From assembly GCA_964423345.1 (NCBI GenBank), contig CAYREV010000006.1, positions 35,276-99,275 of the forward strand: a stretch of DNA of 64,000 bases, in the 5' to 3' direction. Below the pieces are notes generated by a model that was not told where the DNA came from, did not search any database, and saw only the letters and a list, made by a program, of their open reading frames with translations. Shown here in pieces: positions 57,429 to 64,000 of this stretch (position 1 is its first letter; each line of letters begins with the position of its first letter). A program made the position numbers and the translations under genes. This DNA is from CAYREV01 sp964423345. Lineage in GTDB: Bacteria; Bacteroidota; Rhodothermia; Balneolales; Balneolaceae.

Positions 57429-58931
57429 ATGATTGACAAACCTCGCGACTATTGTGGGATTTTTGGGATCCATGACCATCCCGATGCCGCGCTGCTTACC
57501 TATTACGGCCTTCACTCCCTGCAGCATCGCGGCCAGGAGTCGGCCGGAATCGTAACGTCCCAGTATGATGAGGAGAAGGAGAAATGGACCATGCCGGCCC
57601 ACCGCGACTTCGGGCTGGTGCTGAACGTCTTTGACGACCGCGAGATATTTAACAAGGAGCTGAGGGGCCGGTCGGCTATAGGGCACAACCGGTATTCCAC
57701 CACCGGAGCGTCCAAAAACCCGGCCAACATCCAGCCTTTTACTGTCCACTACCGCGAGGGCAATCTTTCCATCGGGCATAATGGCAACCTGGCCAATGCC
57801 AAGCAGCTCCGTGACCGCTTCAGGGAAGAGGGGGTTTTGTTTCAGAGCACATCCGACACGGAGCTGATCCTCCATTTGATCTCACACAGCCGGAAAGAGA
57901 CGCAGTTGGAGCAGGTGCTGGAGGCGCTCGAGCAGGTGGAGGGAGCCTACAGTCTTATCATGCTCACGGACGACAAGCTGATAGCGGTCCGCGATCCCAA
58001 CGGTTTTCGTCCCCTGGCTCTCGGCAAGATCGACGACAGCTACTGCGTGGCCAGCGAGACCTGTGCCTTCGACATCATCAATGCCGAATATATCAGGGAT
58101 GTGGAGCCGGGCGAAGTGCTGGTCATCGACCAGAAAGTAAGCGAGGTCTCGGAGCCGAAATCCTTTCACCTGGATCCGGAGTACGGTACCGATACCAGCC
58201 AGTGTATCTTTGAATTTGTCTATTTTTCCCGACCCGACAGCAAGATTTTCGGAGAGAACGTGGATAAGGTCCGCCGTAACCTGGGCCAGTACCTGGCCAA
58301 AGAGCATCCGCTGAACGAAGTGGTACAGGACGCTCCCCCCGATAAAAAGCCGATCGTCATCTCCGTCCCCGATTCCAGCAACACGGCTGCACTGGGATAC
58401 GTGCATGAAAATCAGAAGATGGGGTTTGAATGCAAGTTTGAGATCGGGCTGATCCGAAACCATTACGTGGGACGGACCTTTATATCACCCGGACAGAAAT
58501 CCCGGGAGCAAAAGGTGCGTACCAAATTCAACACGGTGAAAGGGGTCCTTGAAGGGCGGTCCGTGATTATTGTTGACGACTCTATAGTGCGGGGCACCAC
58601 CTCGCGCTACCTGGTGGATATGATTCGCAAGGCCAATCCCCGTGAGATCCATTTCCTGGTCAGCTCGCCCCCGATTATCAGTCCCTGCTACTACGGCATG
58701 GATTTTCCCGATCCCACGGAGCTGATGGCCAACCGTTTTGATCGCGACATCGGCCGGATGGCCGAGGAGATCGGGGTGGACAGCCTGCGTTACCTGTCAG
58801 CTGAGGGCCTGGTGGATGCCGTCAAGGAGGCCAACCCCGCAGGCGGGAATTACTGCACGGCGTGCTTCACTGAAAAATATCCGGTGCCCGTGAATTTCGG
58901 AGTGGCCAAGGAAGAGAACGAGACCCTGTGA
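57429..58931 (+). CDS. purF: Amidophosphoribosyltransferase
   Basis: The committed step of purine synthesis: PRPP plus glutamine gives phosphoribosylamine. 500 aa. The N-terminal nucleophile Cys is in YCGIFGIHDH at residue 9, so an eight-residue propeptide would be removed, as in the Bacillus-type enzyme. The PRTase motif VIIVDDSIVRGTTS lies near residue 380. Cysteines in SQCIFEFVYF, SPCYYGMDFP and NYCTACFTEKYP match the four 4Fe-4S ligands of the Bacillus subtilis type. engB overlaps its stop by one base (TGATG). Confidence 0.97.
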   Translation: MIDKPRDYCGIFGIHDHPDAALLTYYGLHSLQHRGQESAGIVTSQYDEEKEKWTMPAHRDFGLVLNVFDDREIFNKELRGRSAIGHNRYSTTGASKNPANIQPFTVHYREGNLSIGHNGNLANAKQLRDRFREEGVLFQSTSDTELILHLISHSRKETQLEQVLEALEQVEGAYSLIMLTDDKLIAVRDPNGFRPLALGKIDDSYCVASETCAFDIINAEYIRDVEPGEVLVIDQKVSEVSEPKSFHLDPEYGTDTSQCIFEFVYFSRPDSKIFGENVDKVRRNLGQYLAKEHPLNEVVQDAPPDKKPIVISVPDSSNTAALGYVHENQKMGFECKFEIGLIRNHYVGRTFISPGQKSREQKVRTKFNTVKGVLEGRSVIIVDDSIVRGTTSRYLVDMIRKANPREIHFLVSSPPIISPCYYGMDFPDPTELMANRFDRDIGRMAEEIGVDSLRYLSAEGLVDAVKEANPAGGNYCTACFTEKYPVPVNFGVAKEENETL

Positions 58932-59521
58932 TGCAATTTAAAAAGGCTGAATTCGTAACCGGAGCTCCTTCACTGTCAGCGTGTCCCCCGCCCAAGTATC
59001 CCGAAGTATGCTTTGCCGGCCGGTCTAACGTGGGCAAGTCGTCGCTCATCAACGCCATCATGAATCACGGGGGGCTGGCACGTACCAGTAACACGCCCGG
59101 CAAGACCCAACAGATGAACTATTACCTGGTGGACGATGAGACCTATTTTGTGGATCTGCCCGGTTTCGGCTATGCGAAGGTTTCAAAGAAGGAGCGGGAA
59201 CGATGGGGCAGGGACATACGGGAATACCTGCTGGAGCGGGAGACCTTGCGCCTGGTGATTCACTTGGTGGACATCCGCCACAAGCCTTCTGCGCTCGACG
59301 AAGATTTTTTCTACTGGCTGGGCGTCAACCGGATGCCGTTTGCGGTGGTGTTGACCAAGGCCGACAAGCTTACGAGGAACAAACAGAACCAGTCGAAATT
59401 CAGGCTGCAGCGCATCCTCGACGAAATGAATATTGAAGTGCCCATTATCATCGCCTCATCCGAGAAACGAACGGGAATTGATGATATCAAGGCCATCACC
59501 AATGAATTTATAAATCTATAA
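58931..59521 (+). CDS. engB: Ribosome-biogenesis GTPase EngB (YihA/YsxC)
   Basis: A 196-aa small GTPase needed for 50S assembly. The ATG at 58931 overlaps the purF stop in TGATG; a GTG one codon earlier is possible. G motifs are GRSNVGKSSLIN (G1), DLPGFGYAKV (G3, DxxG) and LTKADKLTRNK (G4, TKAD), with SSEKRTG as G5. The coupling to purF is tight and suggests translational coupling. Confidence 0.97.
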   Translation: MQFKKAEFVTGAPSLSACPPPKYPEVCFAGRSNVGKSSLINAIMNHGGLARTSNTPGKTQQMNYYLVDDETYFVDLPGFGYAKVSKKERERWGRDIREYLLERETLRLVIHLVDIRHKPSALDEDFFYWLGVNRMPFAVVLTKADKLTRNKQNQSKFRLQRILDEMNIEVPIIIASSEKRTGIDDIKAITNEFINL

Positions 59522-59532
59522 ATCGTTTAATC

Positions 59533-61140
59533 ATGTCTTTCAAAGTATTATTGCTGGACAATGTCGACCCTCTCTGCGAGAAGGTGTTTGAAGAACGGGG
59601 CATTGAAGTAGTACGAAATACCAAGTTGAGCGGCCAGGAGCTGTACGATACAATTAAGGAGTATCACGGCATCGTGGTTCGCAGTGCCACTACGGTGGAT
59701 GAGGATCTCCTCAATGCGGCTGAGAACCTGAAGGTGGTCGGCCGGGCCGGCGTGGGAGTCGACAATATTGACATCCCTGCGGCCACCGCCCAAGGGGTGC
59801 TGGTGATGAATACCCCCGACGGCAATACGATCTCCACCGCCGAGCATACCTGCGGCATGATCCTGGCACTGGCGCGTAATATTCCCCAGTCCACCGAAAA
59901 AGTTAAAGCAGGCGGATGGGACCGGAAAAAATATATGGGCACCGAGGTCGACAACAAAACCCTCGGCATCGTAGGGCTGGGCAAGATCGGCTCCGAAGTA
60001 ACACGCCGCATGCAGCAGTTCGGCATGAATATCATCGCCTACGATCCTTTTGCCTCTCATGAGAAAGCCGAAGAGCTGGGAGTGAAACTCGTTGAAATCG
60101 ACGAACTGCTGGGCAGCAGCGATTTCATATCGGTACATACGCCGCTGACCGAAAAGACCAAAGACCTTATCTCCCTGGATAACGCCGAGAAGCTTAAGAA
60201 AGGGGTCCGGTTGGTGAACTGTGCCCGCGGGGGTATCTACCGGGAGGAGGATTTTGTGGATCTAATTGAGCAGGGGTATGTGGACGGCATAGCGGTGGAT
60301 GTCTATTCCCAGGAGCCGCCCACGGAGGAGATCTACAAGCTGCTGGAGCACCCGCAGATCATCTGTACGCCCCACCTGGGCGCGTCTACCGAAGAGGCCC
60401 AGGAAAAGGTGGCCGAGCAGATCGCCTACCAGATGTCCGATGCCCTGGAGCAGAAAAGCTTCAAGGGCAGCCTGAATGGCAAATCCATCGCCCTGACCAC
60501 CAACAAGGAGGTGCAGCCCTACCTTCAGCTGGCCGAGAAGCTGGGCAGTGTGGCCATACAGCTGGCACCCGAGCATTCCAGCGATTTTGCTTTTGAATAT
60601 TCGGGAGCCTGCGCCAAGTATGCCGACGTGCTTACCGACTCGCTTCTGAAGGGAATGCTGGATCAGCACGTAAGCGAAGCCATCAACCTTATCAATGCCC
60701 GGGTGTATGCCGAGGACCGCGGTTTCAAGATCAAGGAGACGACGGCCAAGGAGTCGAAGACTTTTACCGACCTGGTTACCGTCACGCTGAATGGCGAGTC
60801 GGAGTATAAGTCCATATCCGCCACCGTTTTTGGCGAGGGCGACTACCGCATCGTCGAGATCAACGGCTACGGCATCGAATTGCGCCTGGAGGGCAACATC
60901 CTGATGTACCAGAACCCCGACAAGCCGGGTATGCTGGCTGCCGTGAGCGGCACCCTGGCCGAGCAGGATATCAATATCGCCTCGCTCAGCCTGGGGCGGA
61001 CCCATAAGGGTTCTAATGCCATCACCGCGGTGTCGGTGGACAAGGAGCTGGACGATGAGGAGCTGAACCCCATCCTCAACCTCAACGGGGTGAAGTCGGT
61101 TCGTTATATTAGCCTGGTGGATGGGGCGAAGAGAAAATAA
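59533..61140 (+). CDS. serA: D-3-phosphoglycerate dehydrogenase (long form with ACT domain)
   Basis: First step of serine biosynthesis: 3-phosphoglycerate to 3-phosphohydroxypyruvate with NAD. 535 aa, the type 1 layout: substrate-binding domain (VVGRAGVGVDNIDIPAATAQG), Rossmann domain (LGIVGLGKIGSEV), catalytic Arg in VNCARGGIYRE and His in CTPHLGASTEEA, then the allosteric substrate-binding domain (about 315-450) and a C-terminal ACT domain (YQNPDKPGMLAAVSGTLAEQ) for serine feedback. It starts 11 bases after engB. Confidence 0.97.
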   Translation: MSFKVLLLDNVDPLCEKVFEERGIEVVRNTKLSGQELYDTIKEYHGIVVRSATTVDEDLLNAAENLKVVGRAGVGVDNIDIPAATAQGVLVMNTPDGNTISTAEHTCGMILALARNIPQSTEKVKAGGWDRKKYMGTEVDNKTLGIVGLGKIGSEVTRRMQQFGMNIIAYDPFASHEKAEELGVKLVEIDELLGSSDFISVHTPLTEKTKDLISLDNAEKLKKGVRLVNCARGGIYREEDFVDLIEQGYVDGIAVDVYSQEPPTEEIYKLLEHPQIICTPHLGASTEEAQEKVAEQIAYQMSDALEQKSFKGSLNGKSIALTTNKEVQPYLQLAEKLGSVAIQLAPEHSSDFAFEYSGACAKYADVLTDSLLKGMLDQHVSEAINLINARVYAEDRGFKIKETTAKESKTFTDLVTVTLNGESEYKSISATVFGEGDYRIVEINGYGIELRLEGNILMYQNPDKPGMLAAVSGTLAEQDINIASLSLGRTHKGSNAITAVSVDKELDDEELNPILNLNGVKSVRYISLVDGAKRK

Positions 61141-61202
61141 ATAGTGGGTTGGGACGGTCGCCTGGTCGGCCGCCCTGCTTAACCGTAAAATATCATACTG
61201 AT

Positions 61203-61601
61203 ATGCATATCGATCATATAGGAATAGCGGTTGAAAATATTGAAGAAGCGGTTGCCACCTACGAAAAACTGCTCGGCACTGAATGCTATAAGCGGGAAGT
61301 GGTGGAAAGCCAGCAGGTAGACACCGCATTTTTTCGTACCGGCCAGTCGAAAGTGGAACTGCTCGGGGCGACCTCCGGAGATTCGGTCATCGCGGGCTAC
61401 ATCGAAAAGAAAGGGGAGGGCATGCATCATGTGGCTTTTGAAGTGGAGGATATCCGTGCCGAAATGCAGAGGCTTCGGGAGGAGGGATTTACCGTACTGA
61501 ACGAAGAGCCCCGCGAGGGCGCCGACAACAAGCTGGTGGCCTTTGTGCATCCCAAAGACAACCACGGGGTGCTGGTGGAGCTGTGCCAGTCGCGTGACTA
61601 A
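61203..61601 (+). CDS. mce: Methylmalonyl-CoA epimerase
   Basis: A VOC-fold metalloenzyme interconverting (R)- and (S)-methylmalonyl-CoA in propionyl-CoA metabolism. 132 aa from the ATG at 61203 (MHIDHIGIAVENIEEAVATY). Metal ligands are the first His in HIDHIGIAV, Gln in ESQQVDTAFF, His in GMHHVAFEV and Glu in GVLVELCQS. The upstream frame extension is not leader-like. No mutase subunits are adjacent. Confidence 0.95.
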   Translation: MHIDHIGIAVENIEEAVATYEKLLGTECYKREVVESQQVDTAFFRTGQSKVELLGATSGDSVIAGYIEKKGEGMHHVAFEVEDIRAEMQRLREEGFTVLNEEPREGADNKLVAFVHPKDNHGVLVELCQSRD

Positions 61602-61638
61602 GACGGCTTCGAAAGGTGCATATTTAACGGATATGGAG

Positions 61639-61669
61639 TTGAGTTTTGCCCCGTACTGCCCTATCTTTG
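61639..61669 (+). promoter_or_regulatory. Promoter of tRNA-Pro
   Basis: TTG (61639-61641), 20 bases, then TATCTTTG (61662-61669), a full TAnnTTTG match, 45 bases before the mature tRNA. Confidence 0.65.
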
Positions 61670-61714
61670 TCCTTCGGAATTCCGGGCATGATTATTTGAA
61701 TTATTGAATTTTTT

Positions 61715-61791
61715 CGGGACGTGGCGCAGTCCGGTAGCGCACACGACTGGGGGTCGTGGGGTCGCAGGTTCAAATCCTGTCGTCCCGACCA
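61715..61791 (+). tRNA. tRNA-Pro (GGG)
   Basis: Acceptor CGGGACG/CGTCCCG, anticodon stem CACGA/TCGTG around CTGGGGG (anticodon GGG), and a T-arm containing GGTTCAAATCC. The discriminator A is followed by an encoded CCA (61789-61791), unlike the tRNA-Gly here. Confidence 0.95.
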
Positions 61792-61925
61792 CGAACAAGC
61801 CCTATAATGGCATATTAGCTGTTATGGGGCTTTTTTTATTCCCAAAATATATTTTGCTAATTGACGGGTATATGGCCCTCGTGTTGCGGAGCAATGCTCC
61901 GCGGTTCAAATCCTGTCGTCCCGAC
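61767..61925 (+). repeat. 23-bp direct repeat of the tRNA-Pro 3' end
   Basis: The 23 bases from the T-arm to the discriminator-adjacent C of tRNA-Pro (61767-61789) recur exactly at 61903-61925, 113 bases after the first copy ends. The pattern resembles an attachment-site duplication, but the space between is too small for an element and holds no gene. Confidence 0.85.
61798..61837 (+). terminator. Terminator of tRNA-Pro
   Basis: AGCCCTATAA (61798-61807) pairs with TTATGGGGCT (61822-61831), one G-T pair, followed by seven Ts (61831-61837). Confidence 0.88.
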
Positions 61926-61926
61926 T
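61865..61926 (+). pseudogene. Degenerate tRNA-Pro-like copy with internal hairpin
   Basis: It starts CGGG and shares a short 5' pattern (CGGG...TGGC) with tRNA-Pro. Its last 23 bases equal the tRNA-Pro 3' end. Between them the D and anticodon arms are replaced by a stretch containing GCGGAGC-AAT-GCTCCGC, a 7-bp perfect hairpin that abuts the T-arm. No usable anticodon remains. The discriminator-adjacent CCA is missing. Confidence 0.65.
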
Positions 61927-61931
61927 TATAG

Positions 61932-61973
61932 AGCCTTCTGATAGCTTATATAGCTGTTAGAAGGCTTTTTTTA
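61932..61973 (+). terminator. Terminator after the degenerate tRNA-Pro copy
   Basis: AGCCTTCT (61932-61939) pairs with AGAAGGCT (61959-61966), inner TAGC/GCTA-type pairing, followed by eight Ts (61966-61973). Confidence 0.85.
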
Positions 61974-62220
61974 TTAAGGCTATTTTGATAAATCTCTTTT
62001 GTAGGTAGGAGTATTCTAAAGTTCACCGAACTTACAAGGGAAGGGGCGTGAGCTTATTGAAGATGATCCACCCTTCTAATTTGTAATGGATATAAGAAGT
62101 TATTATTTATACACTTATACGTATATGTGAAGATAAGCTTAAAGGTATCCAGCCACCTTTGGTTCCTGCTCACATTTGATTTAACTGTTAAAAGCTGGAT
62201 GCGAAATAATTGAGGGTATT

Positions 62221-62607
62221 TTGAAGAGAGGAACATTTATCCAACTGTCAACTACTGGGGCCATTGCTGTTGTCTTTCCCTCGCTGCTAAACGCTTGTAG
62301 GGAGCCTGTCAAATATCCTGACTCGTTATCGAACCCTGCTCAACTACGGAATATTCTAAATTCTAAAACTCTACATAAGGTAGGAAATGACTACCTTGAA
62401 AAAGCCCCAAACGAAGCCAGTAAGCGAACATTGGTGGAGCACTTGACGACCGATGCCTCCTCTGATACTACCTTGGTTCCGCAGCTAATGGAACAGCAAA
62501 TAAAACGGGATTTTAACACCGGCAATACGGTAATGATTAATGGCTGGCTGCTTTCGATAACCGAAGCCCGGCAGTGCGCCCTTCTCGCCTTGGAACAAAC
62601 AAACTGA
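62221..62607 (+). CDS. Gluconate 2-dehydrogenase subunit 3-like (gamma) small protein
   Basis: A 128-aa protein starting at a TTG; a stop lies 13 codons upstream and no ATG intervenes. The leader KRGTFIQLSTTGAIAVVF resembles a twin-arginine signal with KR in place of RR, and LLNAC is lipobox-like. The mature part (LRNILNSKTLHKVGNDYLEK) has the size and helical pattern of the small subunit of membrane-bound GMC-type sugar or alcohol dehydrogenases. It stops 7 bases before the GMC oxidoreductase start, which is the usual partner order. The family call rests on size, leader and context rather than a firm motif. Confidence 0.7.
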   Translation: MKRGTFIQLSTTGAIAVVFPSLLNACREPVKYPDSLSNPAQLRNILNSKTLHKVGNDYLEKAPNEASKRTLVEHLTTDASSDTTLVPQLMEQQIKRDFNTGNTVMINGWLLSITEARQCALLALEQTN

Positions 62608-62614
62608 GACAGCT

Positions 62615-64000
62615 ATGCATATTGATGCCAGAAACCTGGAAAACAACACGAGCATCAAGGGAGACATCTGTATTGTGGGAGCCGGGGCAGCAGGCATCAG
62701 CATGGCGCTCGACTGGATCGGTACCTCCCACAAGGTGATTCTGCTGGAAGGCGGAGGCTTTGAATATGACGAAAAAGTGCAGAGTCTCTATGATGGAGAA
62801 ACTACCGGCCAAACCTACTATCCGCTGAAATCCAGCCGCCTACACTATTTTGGGGGTACTACCGGACATTGGGGTGGATTGTGTACCCCCTTTGATGAGA
62901 TTGATTTCAGAAAAAGGGATTGGGTACCTCATAGCGGGTGGCCTTTCACAAAAAAAGAGTTGGACCCCTATTACGCCAGGGCCCAGGACAAACTCAACCT
63001 TGGTCCTTACAATTATTCCACGGAATACTGGCAGGAACAGATGTCAAACATGAAGCCCTTCCCCCTGGATTATGAGGTTGTCAGAAATAAGATATGGCAG
63101 TTCAGCGATGCAAGGTATGGCAATTTATACCGGGAAGATATTACCGGGGCAGACAACATAAAGCTTTATACCTATGCCAATGTTGTAAATATTTCAGCCA
63201 ACGAAAGCGTGTCGGCCGTAAATAAGGTAGTGGTGAAAAACCATGCCGGGAAAACTCATACCGTTGAAGCCGATCAATTTATACTTGCCTGCGGTGCCAT
63301 TCAGAATGCAAGGCTTCTGCTTGCCTCTGACTCGCAGGCGCCCGATGGACTGGGTAACGATCATGACCTGGTCGGCCGCTATTTTATGGAGCATATTGAA
63401 ATTTATCCCTCTGAATTGTGGATGTTTGAATCTTTTGATTCTGCTCTCTACAATCAGTACGAAGATGGGCTGGAGAATCCTGCGGCAGAAATCGGCTTTG
63501 TGGATGCGGTGCAGGAAGAGGAAAACCTGCTAAACGGTACCATGGCCCTACTGCCGTTAAGTTTTGGACAGTTCGAAAAACCGGCGATGACCACATGGCA
63601 AGACGAAGATCCCCGGGAGGCGATGCAGGATATGTTTGGCAATTGGGAAGAGGCCTCCAAAAAGGCCGACAAGATGAAGGATCTTGTGAAGCGATCTTAC
63701 GAGCTGAAAACACGAATAGAACAGTCGCCCAACCCTGACTCAAAAGTTACCGTCGGACCGGAGAAGGATGCCTTGGGGGTTCCGAGGGCCAACCTGCATT
63801 GGGACCTATCAGACCGGGACTGGAAAAGTCTTCGAAAAATGCATGAACTAATGGCTCTTGAGGTGGGGAAGGCGGGGCTCGGAAGAGTTCGGTTCAGGGA
63901 ACCCTTCAGAAATCCTGATGAGATCCGATGGCCGGACGGGACAAGCGGGGGTTGGCATCACATGGGGACAACCAGGATGAGCGAAGATCCCAAGCAGGGA
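62615..64000 (+). CDS. GMC-family FAD oxidoreductase (3' end cut off)
   Basis: Oxidises an alcohol or sugar with FAD. At least 462 residues are visible and the gene runs past the window end. The dinucleotide motif GDICIVGAGAAGISMAL is near residues 17-33, with EGGG closing the second strand. FGGTTGHWGGLCTPFDEIDF is the GMC FAD-covering region. ACGAIQNARLLLAS is the second GMC signature, and the C-terminal catalytic His segment GGWHHMGTTRMSEDP is reached just before the cut. It has no signal peptide, so export by hitchhiking with the preceding leader-bearing small subunit is likely. The electron acceptor is probably a cytochrome encoded beyond the window. Confidence 0.92.
   Translation, partial: MHIDARNLENNTSIKGDICIVGAGAAGISMALDWIGTSHKVILLEGGGFEYDEKVQSLYDGETTGQTYYPLKSSRLHYFGGTTGHWGGLCTPFDEIDFRKRDWVPHSGWPFTKKELDPYYARAQDKLNLGPYNYSTEYWQEQMSNMKPFPLDYEVVRNKIWQFSDARYGNLYREDITGADNIKLYTYANVVNISANESVSAVNKVVVKNHAGKTHTVEADQFILACGAIQNARLLLASDSQAPDGLGNDHDLVGRYFMEHIEIYPSELWMFESFDSALYNQYEDGLENPAAEIGFVDAVQEEENLLNGTMALLPLSFGQFEKPAMTTWQDEDPREAMQDMFGNWEEASKKADKMKDLVKRSYELKTRIEQSPNPDSKVTVGPEKDALGVPRANLHWDLSDRDWKSLRKMHELMALEVGKAGLGRVRFREPFRNPDEIRWPDGTSGGWHHMGTTRMSEDPKQG

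Noticed and set aside
61798..62220. Integrated mobile element at tRNA-Pro
   Set aside because: No integrase, transposase or open frame lies between or just after the two 23-bp repeats; only a possible scar remains.

Overview
The window reads like a chromosome segment of a Gram-negative, aerobic heterotroph of the Bacteroidota/Balneolota/Rhodothermota group, most likely Balneolota. That assignment is an inference. It rests on a PafA-type phosphatase, a TamA/TamB pair, a 4Fe-4S-type PurF, an AraC-type regulator fused to a metal-binding domain, a RuBisCO-like protein, and promoters of the form TTG-N20/21-TAnnTTTG ahead of both tRNA loci. Gene density is high, most genes are ordinary housekeeping or stress genes, and no insertion sequence, prophage, CRISPR array or rRNA was seen.

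Layout. (1) 1-10.3 kb is a copper/silver-type resistance island: a CusA-type RND pump (cut by the window start), its adaptor with a heavy-metal-binding domain, a TolC-type outer membrane protein, a small exported Cys/His/Met-rich protein, an HMA-AraC regulator, a small HTH/membrane-protein pair, and a two-HMA copper P-type ATPase. (2) 10.5-15.2 kb is a sulfur/persulfide cluster: two YeeE/YedE-type half transporters, an MBL-rhodanese protein, a TauE/SafE permease and a membrane-anchored rhodanese. A GntR/UTRA regulator is transcribed divergently from a perfect TTGACA-N17-TATAAT promoter that carries two palindromes. (3) 15.2-18.6 kb is a gluconate uptake and oxidation operon (gntK, gnd, gntP). 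(4) 18.7-20.4 kb is an arsR-arsM-arsC operon with a 32-bp operator. (5) 20.5-25.2 kb holds a phosphatase, a CDF exporter with a SCO protein, and an M14 carboxypeptidase. (6) 25.3-33 kb carries tamA-tamB and an M29 aminopeptidase. (7) 33-41 kb groups protein-quality-control genes (clpB, a CbpA-like dnaJ, a two-PDZ htrA/degP, hsp20) with a macro-domain protein, an S1/P1 nuclease and a DUF2784 membrane protein. (8) 41-54 kb holds class II DAHP synthase, a WG-repeat lipoprotein, uvrA, secDF, a STAS protein, purA, and a RuBisCO-like protein followed directly by a cupin. (9) 54.6-64 kb has tRNA-Gly and tRNA-Pro loci, each with a degenerate tRNA-like copy, then a GIY-YIG protein, a Tyr-rich lipoprotein, purF, engB, serA, methylmalonyl-CoA epimerase, and a small gamma-subunit-like protein with a GMC oxidoreductase cut by the window end.

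The observations I rate highest are: the RuBisCO-like protein plus cupin pair, which could be an MTA-isoprenoid-shunt module; the two tRNA loci where a tRNA fragment is joined to a short perfect hairpin, one of them behind a near-ideal promoter; the GntR promoter/operator architecture; and a strong terminator ending 16 bases before the purA start codon.
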